NCBI RefSeq assembly: GCF_932294415.1
Contig: NC_065535.1
Span: 70,673,362-70,737,361, forward strand
From: Quercus robur
Lineage: Eukaryota; Streptophyta; Magnoliopsida; Fagales; Fagaceae
Direction of reading: 5' to 3'
DNA length: 64,000 nt
Part shown: piece after piece, positions 46,760 through 59,956 of the stretch
Numbering within the stretch: position 1 is the stretch's first letter
How the letters are laid out: the number at the start of each line of letters is the position of its first letter
Made by a program: the position numbers and the translations under genes
The notes under the pieces: model-generated
Databases searched by the model: none
What the model was told of the DNA's origin: nothing
Seen by the model: the letters and a program-made list of their open reading frames with translations, nothing else

Positions 46760-48030
46760 ACTCACCGAAAACAAAGAGTATACCAAACTAGGTTTCACTT
46801 GGTTGGGGATATGGAAAAATGGAAGGATAGAAAATAGGGAGGGGGTGGAAAAGTGGGAGATGACAGAGATTTTAGTTTTCCCTCATGCATGTTTGGTTGG
46901 GAGGATAGAAAAGTAGATGGATGGAAAAGTCATTTATTTGGTTGAGGAGAAAAGTGAGAATGAAAAATGTAGTTTACATAAATTTACTATTATGCCCTTA
47001 ATTATATAAAAGTAATTTTTTTTTATTAGCATATTACACATTTTTATTATTTTATAAAAATAAATAAAAGTGAGCATAACACATTTTTTTATTTATTATA
47101 TTAAGTCATACCAATTTTCTTCCTATCTTAAATTATGTTTTTATTTTTGATAAACTTCTTAAATTATGTTGGTTAAAAAAATAAAAACTTATCAAACTTC
47201 CTACCTATCTACCTACATCTTCTTTTTAAATTATCAAATATCAAGCTCTCTAATATAATAATAAATAAATGAATTGCACTGTTTCTAACTTTTATAAATT
47301 AAATTATATAAATAAATAAATAAAAGAAGAAGTAAGGTTGCTTCATCTTTAAGCCCATTAACTTCAAGTGAATGAGGACAATCACAACTCCCCAATATCT
47401 CATCCCCCTTTCCTTTTCATTTGTAGCACATTATGTACACACAGAGGGAGATATCCAAGCAGTAAAAATGGGGATGAAAACTCTCTAGTACCAAATAATT
47501 TCTGAATCGACTAGAACCTCATTGAGATGAACCTCCATCTCATACTAGTTAGAAATAAATTAGAAAGATAATCTTTTTTGGGGGGGGGGGGGGGAGTTTA
47601 ATGGGATATAAATATGTGGTAACAACAATGCAAAATGGTGTGTCTATACTGTAATAATAAATCGGTTTGTGAACAAGCTCATGCACAATGTTTCAAAATT
47701 TTAAATGAACAACACTAAACTTTAAAACATTCAATTTGACTTTGCTCGTTTACGGTCCTAAGAGAAATGCAATCGACTTTTTGAAAAAAAAAGAAAGAAA
47801 AAGAATGATGATGGTAGTCAGGTTTTAATGACAAAAGAGATTGTAGGATATTTTGTTAACTTCTTCAATAACTTATTCAAAACTAGCAACCTCATAATAT
47901 CTAAGGAAGTACAAAGTCTAAACTAACCATTGATAACCAATGTATAGACATAAGAGGTTTCTTTGTAGATTTATGATTGTGATTATAAAGTGAATGACAC
48001 AATTTGATAATTGAAGTGACCAAGTCACTT
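46760..48030. other. Intergenic DNA with repeats, no gene
   Basis: 46,795-46,960 holds a duplicated GGTTGGG..GGATAGAAAA..GGATGGAAAA pattern, typical of a small MITE remnant. A run of G lies at 47,580-47,595. A (CA)n run lies at 46,190-46,210, inside the pseudogene span. I see no supported exon. Confidence 0.55.
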
Positions 48031-49162
48031 GCAATATGCTAAAAAGCAAGGAAGATAGGACCAAAATTTGTTTGTTGAAGAAAGCTCTAAATCTTCCAAA
48101 CAAAAGAGAACAATGGCATATGAGGAACATAAATTATATGAATAAGGGAAATGCATTTGAGTCTTCCTTACTTAATCTCTAGATACTTACAATATAGGCT
48201 TCCACCATTTCCAATAAAAAAAGGGAGTAATGGGATACTAAACCTTCACAATCATTATTGTTTACTAGAGGTAACTATGAAATGAAGAAAATGAGAGGTA
48301 AGTATCGATTTAAGACCTAAAAATTGATATGGAGAGCTTATGACAAGATGGAGTGGTTCTTCATTTGTGAAAGCCATGAATAGATTTAAATTTACTATAG
48401 ATTGGATGTTATGGCAAAAGAATGCATTTCAACTCTAGTGTTCTCTATTTGAGTCCCCTCATTGGTTTTGTAAGTAGGTTAGAGTCAAAGATGATCATAT
48501 TATATCAACTAAAACTATATATCTATAGCAATAATGGTCACAACAGGATAAGATTAACAATTTTACTTTTAACATATGAATAAATATATGTTTATACATT
48601 TATTTCTTTGAAATTAAAACATTAGTCAAGGCTAGTTGCCAAGAGACTAGTAGCTAGTGGCATAAATTGATTTTATTGATAAATAATGTCTGCATATTTA
48701 CAAGATTTTGGTCCCGAGTACTATCAATAAAAGGAAAGTGCAAGAATTTATTTCTAGTTATATTCTAAGATGAACGCTTAAAAAAAAGGAACTAATCTAT
48801 GCCCAATATTCCAACAACTAAGGTGGAAATTATAAAGTCTGAAATGCATGTGGAAAAAAGTTCTAGATCTTCCAAACAAAAGAAACGATTTTATATGGGG
48901 GACGATGAAGAATGTATAATCACAAGAATACTTTTGTAACCTTCCTATCCAACTCCCACAAGTTTTCTAAATAAGCTCCTACGTACAACATTTCGACTAG
49001 AAAATGGACTAATGGAAATACAAACTCATCGCAACTATTGTTACTTAGAAGATAACTTGTGAAATGTGGAAAATGAGAGGCAAATATCGATTTATGACTT
49101 CAAAGATTGACATGGAAAGCTTATGGCATGGAGTGGGCCTTCATTTTGGTAGTCATGAATAG

Positions 49163-50075
49163 GTTTTACCCTCCCCCTTTCTCTCTTATGCCTTTGCCGA
49201 TCACTCTTTCTCTCCCCCTGCCACTCAACCCAGCACTCTAGCCATTATCCCTCTACCCATATAACTCTTCACTTTATCACTCTCTCTTCAAACCGAAGAT
49301 TCAAAGGTTTTTGGTTTTGGGTTAAGATTTCGTTTGCAAAATCTCAAATCGAAGCTTTCTTGGTGTTGGGGGTTTTGTGTCCTCTCGATGATGTGACTGT
49401 CTCTCACCATTTGGGTCATCAATTGTTTGGGTCAGTTGGGTTAATTTTCTTAGCTTCATCACGGTGGGTTGTCGCTCTCTGTCATTGGATTAGTGGTCAT
49501 TGATTGTTTGATTTAGAAAGTTTGTTCACATGTTCAACTTTAATTACCAGTAAATTATTGGAATGGGTTTGGGTTGGATTTTTGGAATGGGTTTGGTTTT
49601 GGGTGGGATTTGATGGGTGTTGCCGTGGTGGTGGTGTCTGGTGGTTGTGAGATCGGCGTGGGTTTGGTAGTTGCTGGATCGGCGTGGTTTTAGTTGCGAG
49701 ATTGGTGCTGGGTTTTGGTCATGGGTATGGGTGGTGTTGGGTTTGCTTGCTAATGAGTTTTGGTGATGTTTTGACCGTGAGTGGTGATTGTTGGTGGTGG
49801 TGAGTTTGATCAATGTGGGTGTGGTTGGGTTTTTTTTGGTGTTGCTAATCGGTTATGGTTGTTGGTTGTAGTAGGGAAGAGGGAGAAGAGAGGAAAATGA
49901 AGAGAGAGAGAGAGAGAGAGAGAGAGAGTAAAAAAAAAAAGAAAGAATATTTTAATAAAATGGTTAAAAAAAATAAAGTTTGTGATGTTGAGTGTGTTGT
50001 AAAATAGTATAGTATAATTGATAAAGTAACTTTTAAGATGGTAAAATAAGATAATTTGTAGAAATTGGGTGTGAA
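49163..50075. mobile_element. Insertion related to the block at 6,510-7,420
   Basis: The insertion is defined by comparing the two copies of the surrounding duplication. It runs from CT-rich sequence through GGTTTGGGT/GGTGGTG-rich sequence (49,560-49,810) and a GA run (49,902-49,928), then ATGGTTAAAAAAAATAAAGTTT and GGGTGTGAATGCTCC. The block order is the same as at 6,510-7,420. No clear inverted ends or target duplication. The open frames across it are low-complexity. Confidence 0.5.
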
Positions 50076-50202
50076 TGCTCCAAGGATTGGATATAGAATG
50101 CATTTTAACTCTAGCCTTTTCTATTTGAGTTCCCTCACTTGCTTTGTAAGCAAGTTAGAGTCAAACACTATCTTTCAATATCAATTACAATTATGTTTTT
50201 AT

Positions 50203-50232
50203 AACAACAACAACAACAACAATAATAATAAT
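50203..50232. repeat. (AAC)n/(AAT)n microsatellite
   Basis: About five AAC units followed by about four AAT units. 50,326-50,950 is AT-rich DNA with nothing recognisable. Confidence 0.9.
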
Positions 50233-50969
50233 CACAACATGAGAAGATTCGTATGTTTATATACATATACATATGTTTATATATTTATTTCTTATGCACT
50301 AAAGTATTAATTGAGGCTAGAAATGCTAAAAACATATCCTAATTCTTGATTTTCGATAGACATTTATTTTTTTAGAACCACAGACTCTAGCAATTTTATT
50401 GGTAATTTCAAATTAGAACTAATAATAATTAACCACCAATAATTTATTATGAAAAATATTATGGACAGTAGCACTTCTCTAAGGAGTCCTTCTACTTTGT
50501 TTTAGTTTGTATGTTACTGATGCAAATCTTGACCATTAAATGTACGTTTTTGTTTGTTTCAACGGAAAATATTGTGTAAAGATAGTTTTCCGTATTTTTC
50601 AATATTTGGTAATATTAGAATAAATGACTTAAAGGAAAATTATCTTTAATCAACATAAAAAGTATAGTTTATTTTAAGAGATTGTTTTCTACTAATTTTT
50701 TTTTGAAAGAAAACTATATCTCACAATAAATTTAATAAGAGAAGTTATGAGATTATTTTTCAAATTCATTTAAAATTGCTATCAAACATAAGAAGACGAG
50801 ATAATTTTATAGAAAATATTTTTTAAAAAATGACTTATTTTCTTTAAAACATTATTGTTAAAACAAATGGCGTGTAATAGTTTTTAAACTTAACTGTTTA
50901 TTCAATTTTAGTGAATACTGGTTACCGGTAAGACCGGTTAGCATATATATCCAAAAACAATAGAAATTT

Positions 50970-52997
50970 TGATCTTCCCTCTCGCTGTTCTCCCAAATCC
51001 CAGGGACGACTTCTCAAAAAAAAAAAAAAAAAATCATCTTCTCTCTCGCGTTCTCAGGTGTGTGACTTGCGCTCTTTCTGAGGAAATTGCTGCTGCTTCT
51101 TCTCTCTTGCTTGCTCCTTGTCCGTCAGTTGAGTTTACTCTCCAGTGAAGGTTAGGATCAAAACAAAACCCTAAATTTCACTCACGTTTGTTTTTTTTTT
51201 TTTTTTTTTTTCTTCAGAGAAACCCATTTGAATAAGTATTTTTGTTTTTATTTCAAATGGTTGTTGATTGCATATCTCTCTATTTGCGTTGCTCTTGGTT
51301 TGTTTTGTTTCCTCTTTCTCTTTCATTAGTTTTATTTATTTCAAAGCAATTGATTGCATATCTCTATCTGTAGAATATGGGTGTTGGGACCTTGTGGAAA
51401 AAATCTGTAGCTATTACCATTCAATATGCTTTTATTTTGGTGGGTTAATTTTGAAAACTATCCTTACTGGATAGAACTGAATACCTTGATAAAAAAAATC
51501 TACCCCATTTATCAGTTATTACTAAGAACCTACCCTCCTAATCCAGGGGTGTAATTAGAGACAAATCCTTTATGGATGGGTTTATTAAATAAGTTCAAAA
51601 TTCTTTGCTTATTAAGTTCTGTGTATTGCTTCTGTAAATATTGAGTCCAAACGCTTATAACATGTTCTTTTAAAAATAATTACTAAATTTAACAACTCAG
51701 CTTATCAGTATGAATAATATTTGCTCTTTGTTTCCTTTTCGGTGTCATCTTGGACCAACACTTGGGCTTAATAAAAGGTCCAATGGCAGCAACATTCCTC
51801 CAAATTTTCAAAAAAAAAAAAAAAAAACCCATATCCTGATAATTCCCATGCTGTGAATAGAAGACCCGACCCGACCCAAATCAAAGAAAAATAGAGCACC
51901 CTGATTTAATGAAACCCCAACCTGCGAATCCCAAGTCTGTAGTCTCCGTTGCAGGTATGTGTTTTTGTGTGTTGAACTACTTTTTGCTTTGGTTTGCTGT
52001 GAAAAATTATGTAGAAAAGAGAGTATTAGAATATTTTGGTTGGATAGTTGGAATCATTGAAATGAAACTTTTCACAAACATTGCATCAAGTAATAGCAAC
52101 TGTGAGTTATTATGTGGCTTGAATACACTTAACATTGATAAAGAGAGGTGAATATATCTAATACTGTTCTAAAAGTGTGAAAAAACATTCATGTTTAGTG
52201 TTTATTTTTTCTAGATTGTCACCTTAAAATTAGCTTCTTGGAGATTTGATTCTCACTTGAAAGTGAAACAGTATTGTTGGGCGGCTACCCTTTAGGTTCA
52301 ATATGTTGGGTCTTGTTGCTGTACGGCCAGATTCGTTGGTTTACTTACATCTTTCTTTAATAATGTGTTGTCATAAAATGATAGTTGTTTTGCTAATTAA
52401 TCACTTCCTGAATTTTTTGATGAATTGTGTTACAAAATATGGTATATCACTTTATGTAGTATAAATGTGGTGATGTAGGTTATAAAAATTACACTAAATT
52501 GAAGCAAAACTTTGTTCTTATGGATAATTTCATAATTATATTGGTTATTCAACATACAATGTCATCACCAATGTTTTTATTTATTTTTAATGAAAAGTAG
52601 GATCTTACTGTCTTTGATCTGATATGAGGAATAGGACGTGGCAGTCTATATGCTATTAGATTCTGAAAATAAGATTTGAAGCATGAAGTTGACATAATGG
52701 ACAGATTTTGAAATGGAAAAACAAATTTCAGTATTGTGAGTGCTGCTTGAATGGTGTCTTTTGGCTTTGTTTAGTCATCAAAAACTCCAAAATTGATTTC
52801 CATTGCTAAGTTAAAAACTAATATAAAATCCACTACTCCTTTATGTTTACGATGCAGTTTCAGAAACTCTAATCATCCAAAGTGGTTTTGGCTTTCTGCT
52901 CATATGTTTGACAAAATTCCTTAGAGAACACAAAGTATAATACGGGGGAAGATAAAGAGAGGCCAACAAAGCACAGAATCTTCACATAACAATCTAG
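50970..52997 (+). other. Upstream region of SIRB, probably leader exon(s) and introns
   Basis: A CT-rich stretch from about 50,975 to 51,165 ends near GTGAAG|GTTAGG, and looks like a leader exon and donor. A second exon-like piece (about 51,830-51,955) ends GTTGCAG|GTATGTG. It contains ATG at 51,909 and 15 further codons (MKPQPANPKS...), and is the source or sister of the copy at 32,170-32,600. Transcript data are needed to assign these to SIRB or to a separate gene. Confidence 0.45.
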
Positions 52998-55167
52998 ATG
53001 TCAATGGAGTCCTTGTCCATCCTTCCTCAAATTACCATTACAAGGTATATTTCTATTCCTATTTTTCTTTCTTGTCGATCTCTTTATTTAAGCAACAAAA
53101 AGTTTCTCATTTGCTTTTGGTCTGGATGCAATCGAAGGTCCTTAGTAAGTGAAAAAACTAGAACTAGAACTCCCTTTAAGCGGACACCACCTAAGTTTCT
53201 AGAACTGCCTAGAGGTCCCTCAGAAAGCAAATATTTGTTTAGAAGAAGGCTATGTTTAAGCAATGGAAATGGTGAAATCAGAAGAATTCCACATGCGCTT
53301 GGTGATAGAGATGGCGTGATCATTGTCGACCATGGATCGCGGCGCAAGGAATCAAATCTCATGCTGAGTTGAGTAAGCTCTAAACTTAGTTCCTCAAAGT
53401 TTTGGTATTTTTGATTTTTCGAGTTTTTATTTTTATAGTGAGTCTGAATGTTTGGCTTAACTTATTTATCTTAGAAAAATGAATGTGTGTTTAGCTTATT
53501 TTATTGTTGATGAGCTCATTGTTTTTCCTTTATATGAATTTTCAGATGAGTTTGTGGCCATGTTTAGAGAGAAAACTGGGTACCCAATTGTAGAGCCTGC
53601 TCATATGGTAATTGTTGTTCTTGTTGATTTTTCCTGTTTGAACATTATATAGTTACTCAACTCCGCTAGTGTTAGTTAAAGTTTAGTCACTTGTCATGAA
53701 TGGATCCTGTCTGTGAGGATCCATATCAGGCCCCATAATTTTGGGACTAAGGCTATGTTTTTGTCGTTGAACACTATGTTTTACGCATTCGTTGATTCCT
53801 TCTATAATTTAGGTTTGTCATAAGTAAACAATTTAGGTTTGTCATAAGTAAACAGAGGCTTCTCATGATTAATCTATTGAGGATCCACAGTTGACCCCCA
53901 AAAATTTTGGATTAAGAATTTGTTGTTGTTGTATAAGTAAACATTGGGTTCGCCTACAATTTCACTGTCATAAGCTCATTTCTCATTTGATTGCCAATTT
54001 GCTCTTTGTCAGCTAGATATAGATGCAGTCTGATTTAAATGGATTCTAAGTGAACCTTTTTATTTCTCTTTTGTTTATATAATAACTCTTATCATCATAG
54101 AGCAGGTTGATCAGTACTGCCTTGATGATTTATGTTAGTTTTTAGTGCATGTAGCGCTGCTGCTTGGTTTTCTTGCCTTTTTGGGTGGACATCATACTAT
54201 GTTGCTTTTGTCATGGTTTTATTTCTGCGCGAACAGCTTCTCATTTATTGAAATATCTTTGATATGGGTAGGAGCTGGCAGAACCATCAATAAGAGATGC
54301 ATTTGTTTCTTGCATTCAACAAGGTGCAGATCGTGTGATTGTAAGCCCATTTTTTCTCTTCCCTGGACGACACTGGCATCAGGTAGCTTGGCTTACTTTC
54401 CTCTGGTGCCTTGATTATAGATATACTGTACAGAATTGGTGACTAGATTGATTTTTTTTTTTTTTTTTTAAATAAAAATGCTTTGTGTCACTTTACAGGA
54501 TATTCCTTCCTTAGCTGCTGAAGCTGCAAAAGAACACCCTGATGTGTCTTATATCATTACTGCACCTCTTGGTCTGCATGATCTACTTGTGGTATAAAAT
54601 TTTATCCTTTTCCTTCTATTGGGCCAACATCCAAATGAATGTCTCTAAAGCTTTGCCAAAAGCTTAAATTATGCTTAACTTTCTGATTGGGCTATGTGCT
54701 CTAATTTTATAGTGCTTGCTAGTTTTTTAATCTTCACACCATTTATATTTTGCAAAATGTTCCTCATTATTGCTCTTTGTGGGGGTGGGGTGATTTGAAC
54801 TCAAGTTCTCCCCATGGAGTGATCTGGGAAATGCCATTGAACTACAAGTCTCTTGGCCACCCCAGCCACCTATGTACATTTAACATGCTTTTCCCTTTCT
54901 TCACAAGTGGTACTGTTATATAATAATCTTGATTTATTAAATTAAAACTAGAACCCATTTGGGGCCAATCTGGAGTAACCGAGTAACCCCTGCTTTAAGA
55001 TTTTACTAATATTTAGATGGAAAGGCATATGTATCCTTCTTAACTCTGATGGTCAAATATTGCAGGATGTTGTTAATGATAGGATCAAACACTGTTTAAA
55101 CCATGTAGCAGGAGATGCTGACGAGTGTGCAGCTTGTGCTGGTACAAGCAAGTGCAGGCTATATTAA
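52998..55167 (+). CDS. SIRB: Sirohydrochlorin ferrochelatase, chloroplastic (SirB), 5 exons, 245 aa
   Basis: Inserts Fe2+ into sirohydrochlorin to make siroheme, the cofactor of sulfite and nitrite reductases, in the plastid. Exons: 52,998-53,367; 53,546-53,607; 54,272-54,382; 54,499-54,591; 55,066-55,167. They total 738 bp and phases agree. The first ~100 residues are Ser/Arg/Thr-rich with few acids, as for a transit peptide. The CbiX/SirB core then follows: VIIVDHGSRRKESN with the metal-binding His112, EPAHMELAEPSI, and SPFFLFPGRHWHQDIP with His178/His180. The C-terminus ends in DADEC..C.....C (Cys233, 236, 242), matching the plant SirB Cys motif linked to a [2Fe-2S] cluster. MSMES offers two starts (52,998 or 53,004). 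A GT at 53,044 would allow an alternative short first exon, but the frame is open through it. The frame looks intact. Confidence 0.93.
54779..54872 (-). mobile_element. tRNA-derived SINE fragment in SIRB intron 4
   Basis: The minus strand has TAGTTCAATGG, an exact A box, and GAGTTCAAATC as B box about 45 bp on. The remainder is short. Confidence 0.6.
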
Positions 55168-55910
55168 TTTAGAAATTTACATATTATGAAAATGTCTTAC
55201 TGTAAGAGGCTATTTCACTGTGAAATCTGATGGAAGCATCTTGCAATTGAATATATATGGGTTATGCAATAGTGTTGTGGCCATGAATTTAAAGGATGCA
55301 CAATAAGGTAAATGGAAGCTTTTATGAAGCCTTATATGCATTGATGTTGCCTGCTGTCAAAGGAAGACCAAAGACATGTTGCATCCAGTTTTTCCAATCT
55401 GCAGTTCCTCGAAATTAATGTGATCTGATTGTTTGTGTCAACTGAGTTTGGTACACTCTGGTGAGACCAAATGGAAAGAAATGTTTTAATGTTGTTGTGA
55501 TTCTTTTGTGAAGACATCCTAAACCACCATGGGAGAATTTGGTGGTGTTAGACATGAAATCTATTTGCTTAATTTTTTAGCTGAAATGAAAGTTGTGTTA
55601 GTGGTGCTGATCTGGATGGAACTCATGTAGGCAAGTCTTGTTAATTTTGTTTATTATTTAATGTGCAATGACACTACATAGTAGCTGTTATTGAAGTATT
55701 GTCACTATAATGATAGATCTAAAAATATTCAATTTTTTTTTTTAAAATAAACGTAAGCTGTAATCAGCGCCTTATGTAATTTCTGATCTCAATTTGGTCT
55801 CTGTACATCTTGTGCTATAACTCTGTAGTTGTTACATTATCTATGATTGACATCTAAAGGCTCCTTCTGGGGATTATGTAATCAAATATCATGTTCCTAG
55901 CTTTGCACAT
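55168..55910. other. Tail-to-tail spacer between SIRB and the J-ferredoxin gene
   Basis: It should contain both 3' untranslated regions. The sequence is AT-rich with T-rich runs, and candidate AATAAA-like signals are not sharp. No exon is visible on either strand. Confidence 0.6.
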
Positions 55911-57758
55911 CTAGTCTCTGCTCAACATGTTTGAGCTGAAAATTTCTTTCATCCAATTCCAAATTCTTGACAATCTCTCCTCCTCTAATTTTCTGCTGGC
56001 ATTAGCCCGAGCCTCAGCTTGAGCTGGGGTTTCTTCTTCCCTTGTTGTTCGAGCTGCAAGTTAGAGCTCAATTAGTTCAAAACATGGTAAACTCAAAAGA
56101 TAATAGAGCAATTGTATTGTTTACTTTTGCAATGAATTGTAATGCATCTGATGAGCCAGGTAATGTGGTAAAGTTATTATGATTACTTTGATGGTGTTCC
56201 ATGGCATCCTGCTGTTTCAGCTGCTTGGTGAAGGACTTAGCTGCCATGAAAACGTTTGCTGGTCTTTCCCAGCCTCCTCCAAATACGCCATACCCTTCCT
56301 TTGGCTGGGGCTGAATCAGGAACTCGAGTGCTGGCAATTCCTCCCTATCCACCCAATGGATGCAGTTCACAGGGCATGATTCAACTGAAACCTGTAAGTT
56401 TCCAAGTCACCTGTTGGTTGTCTACTCAATGTAATGGGTTTAACCCTCATAGCAGAATTTAGATCATGATATGAAAGGTTCTTTACCTCAATCTTTTCTT
56501 CGTCATCTCCATATTGAACTTTGACTCTTGCACACGCGAGTGCTTCATCCATTACGAATGTGCTACATGCATGATGCACACATTCTCTGCACCCTGTCAA
56601 AAATCCAATTGCACAGGTAGAATAATGGCTTGCTGTATACTATGTCTTACTATACCTTATCACTAGTTGCCTATCAAAGCTTCTGTGGTGAAGAGAAATG
56701 TAGGAAAAAATTCTTGATTGGATAGTTATGATAGAAAAAAAAAAGAAAAAAAAAAAAAGCAGGATTTTGTGTAGGGAAATGACCTATGCATGCATTCTCA
56801 TCCACAAATAGAGCTTGGGGTCTCAAGGGCCCTTTCCATGCGCTATAAGCTAAGCCGGAGTAGGTTGTTGTCCCATTTCGTACTCTCATTTGACCAATGG
56901 AAGCATCATACTGCCTCCTCAGATCCTCTTTCATCAGCACCTTATAGGCCTCATTCAGCATTAGAGTATGCTCATGACCCTATTTGAAGATATGGGTTTG
57001 AAAACAGATTATAATTCTCTCAACAAAAATTGGGAATTTGCCACTATGGTTCTATGATCTATATAGAGTCTAGACTGGAGAATTGAGAATTTTTTTTTTG
57101 AAATAAAATACCTCTTGGCCTGCAATATCTGGGTGATACTTCTTTTGCAACTTCCTGTAAGCTTCTTTGATTTCTTGTGCATTTGATTCAACAGAAACTC
57201 CAAGCAAATCATAGTAATTCTTCTCTGCTCTTACTCTCCCTTCTGCCCTTCTGTTATAACATCTGATTACAGTGCTTCTCTGCCTCCATCTTTCAAAACC
57301 ATTAAATAGGAGTCTTATTGACACCATATAAAGAAACCAAGAGAGAGATGGGAACCAAATTAAAATTAATTGTTTCTTTTCTTTTTCTTTTTTTATTCTT
57401 TTTATATTTTTGGAGGTGGGGTTTGTTAATTTGTTCAATATCAATATGCCATGATGCCAAATATAAGCTCAAGTTGATATGAGTATGTAATTTCATCGAA
57501 ACCAATAGATAAAATTCCAAGTTTTTTCTAAGAAAGCTTCTTATTCCACAACCAAAACACTCTTCACCATTACATAAACTCCAATTTGTGAGATATTTTA
57601 ACACTTACCAAAGGGTTCTATAAAATTAGTATTACACATAAGATCTAATTATATATAATAGATTACCTTGACATGGACTTGTTTGTATCAAAATGGCCTT
57701 GCGCTTTGGAAGCTATTGGCACAGAAATCTGGCAAATTGAACCTACAGAGACTGGCAT
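55911..57758 (-). CDS. J-domain/ferredoxin-like chloroplast protein (DJC76/77/82 type), 6 exons, 306 aa
   Basis: A plant-type type III DnaJ protein that joins a J domain to a ferredoxin-like Fe-S domain; likely an Hsp70 cochaperone of the plastid. Minus-strand exons: 57,758-57,667; 57,289-57,112; 56,979-56,784; 56,593-56,487; 56,391-56,187; 56,053-55,911. They sum to 921 bp with matching phases. The N-terminus is Ser/Lys-rich without acids at first, like a transit peptide. The J domain starts NYYDLLGV (55-62) with HPD at 83-85. The Fe-S part has Cys154, 157 and 160 (CIGCREC) and ESCPVNC (197, 201). A conserved [12 protein letters not shown] stretch follows. The C-terminal exon ends in a charged helix with [11 protein letters not shown]. 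The exon 5 donor (CAAA|GTAATC) was chosen because it keeps exon 6 in the frame that resembles the family. A longer exon 5 running to a stop at 56,077 is the alternative. Confidence 0.88.
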
Positions 57759-59480
57759 ATTTCTTGATGATTTTTTTGGGTTCTGTGAGTTGCCAAAAGT
57801 TTAGTCCTCGGAAGCTACTTTCAGCCTAATTTGAACCTCTTCATAGATATTTTTCCATGCATCCTGGAAATGGAAGATATTTTCTTGACGTCTTTTTCCT
57901 CTTTTTGATCCAATGACCAATTAGATCTTCCCATATCAGCAGACAAAAGGTCCGGGACCCACTTTAAGAATCCGTGCCACTTCAACGACGCCGTTTGAAG
58001 AAATAGCAAAATAACTGAGATAGGCTGGCTAGTTGGATAATGGATAATCCTTAACCGGCTGCGTAGCCTTTAAATCTACCACCATATATTAAAACAATAG
58101 CATTTGATCTTTACATCCTTTTTTTCAGTCTAAATGGGGAACATAGTTTATACTTTATTTTATACTTGTCTTAAGAGGAACTAAGGAAGTTCTATGCTTG
58201 ACATCCCACAAAAGATATGGTATTACAAAAGTTGAAGGCTCATTATTTATGTGGTGAAGTTATTTTTGGCCCTTCCCCATAGCCAGAGGATGTTAGTTGG
58301 TTTGTACAAAAGTTATTATTATTATTATTTTTTATTAAATAATTGGAATCTCAATTTTGTTAGACTAATCTACTCTTTGTTCATAAGATGACTTAAAAAA
58401 TCCCATGAATCCATAATATAATGGATGGATTTTAGGACATCTGAATTTATGGCACGTTTTTCAAGTTCATTGAACCTATCACCTGAACTATCTCAGAAGA
58501 AACAAAAATTAGTTTTTTGGTAGAACATATTTAATCTTGATCCATTAGTCTTGACTGAGTAGGTTCCTATAATTAGAAACAAATATAGATAGCAATGATG
58601 ACATCATTAACTCATCATAAAAATATTGATGAACAAAAACAACTCCACCCACTTGCCTTTCAATTTTTGTTATTCTTATCTAGTCTATCTCTCCTATTTG
58701 ATAAAATATGGTATTATTATATTTTAACTATCCTATTTTTTTCATCTGTCCTCCTAAAATAAGTAAAATAATTTTTTAAAAATAAAATTATGAATTTTAA
58801 GATTTTAAACTTATTAATATATAATAGCTAATTATTTTCTATTTTTCTATGTATACATTTTAAAAGGTTATATAAATTGAAAAAAAAAAAGCATCTCATT
58901 AGACATTTTTAAGTACACTTTTTTTGTTTTCTCAAAAAAAAAAAAAGTACACTTTTTTTAATCATTTTTTCCCTTGGAAATATTATTTTAATAATAATTA
59001 TTTATATTTATATTATTTTGAATATTTGGGGACTTAGTTAGTTAGTTTTTTTTTTTTTTTTTTAAATAATGTTTTCAAAACATGTTTTTCACATTTAAAA
59101 TTGTATTTTCAAAACATATGGCTTTAACACTTGAAAAAAGAGAGACTAAATATTACTTACATCATCTAAATTTAGACTTAATTTTAAATTGATAATTTAT
59201 TTATGAAGACTTATAATTTACACCCTTAATTAAGCTAACATTAATCATATTATCAAGCGTATTTGGTTTGGAAGAGTGGTCTAAACTCCCAATTTATTAG
59301 ATGCTTAGTAAGATATGAATTTATTTTTCAACACTATATCAAACTTACTGTCAAGCCATAAATAATTCTAGGTTTAACTTGTATTTTTATCGAATCCATT
59401 TATTCACAAGTTTGTTTATGAACAATTTTATTTTATTTTATTTTTTTTACTTGGGTTCAACTTGTTTAATAAATAAACTT
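57759..59480. other. Intergenic DNA, no gene
   Basis: It includes the upstream region of the minus-strand J-ferredoxin gene. A CAACGACGCCGTTTG motif at 57,983-57,997 is a near-palindrome often seen in plant promoters. The rest is AT-rich with homopolymer runs and no supported frame. Confidence 0.55.
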
Positions 59481-59481
59481 A

Positions 59482-59595
59482 AAACTAAAGCTCCACTTAT
59501 TGAAAAAAAAAAAAGAGTTTCTTATTTATTTAAATCTAAGTCCACTTATTGAAAAAAAAAAAAAGAGTTTCTTATTTATTTAAATCTAAGTTATT
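59482..59595. repeat. 57-bp tandem duplication
   Basis: TCCACTTATTGAAAAA, AGAGTTTCTTATTTATTT and AAATCTAAGT occur twice in a row. The only difference is one base in the A run. Confidence 0.9.
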
Positions 59596-59956
59596 TATAA
59601 ATAACTTGATTCATCTACAACCCTATTGATATCATTGTAACAGTTAACAATTTAAAAGTTCTTCGACCAATTTAACCTAAAATTAAAATAAATAAAAAAA
59701 TTTTATGGGATTTTGTGAATTTCATTTTAATCTAAAATTAAAAAAAAGAAATGTTTGATGGGATTTTGGGAAAAGGCAAAAAAAAAAATTAAAAAAAAGT
59801 TTTTATGGGATTTTGGAAAGACAAAACGACGGCGGTTCCCATGTTTTGCTTAAGGTAGATTCGCTTCCATGGTCCGAAAGATCCATTTCCGAGCTTGTGT
59901 TCAACTTTAGTCTTCACAGGCAGAAATGATGATCACAATAACAACACAGTGAAAAA

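Larger units (their letters stand above)
48035..50325. repeat. Diverged tandem duplication split by an insertion
   Basis: Words recur first at an offset of about 783 (TCTTCCAAACAAAAG at 48,091 and 48,868; GAGAGG..AGTATCGATTTA at 48,290 and 49,075; CATGAATAG at 48,388 and 49,154). After an insertion of about 0.9 kb they recur at an offset of about 1,675-1,685 (GAATGCATTT..AACTCTAG at 48,421 and 50,096; TTATTTCTT...GGCTAG). The two halves are one duplication whose second copy was interrupted at about 49,163-50,075. Confidence 0.75.

Noticed and set aside
56077-56186. Extension of exon 5 of the J-ferredoxin gene to a stop at 56,077
   Set aside because: It would drop the charged C-terminal exon at 56,053-55,911, which is in phase with the CAAA|GTAATC donor and closes on a stop. 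Retained only as an alternative isoform.
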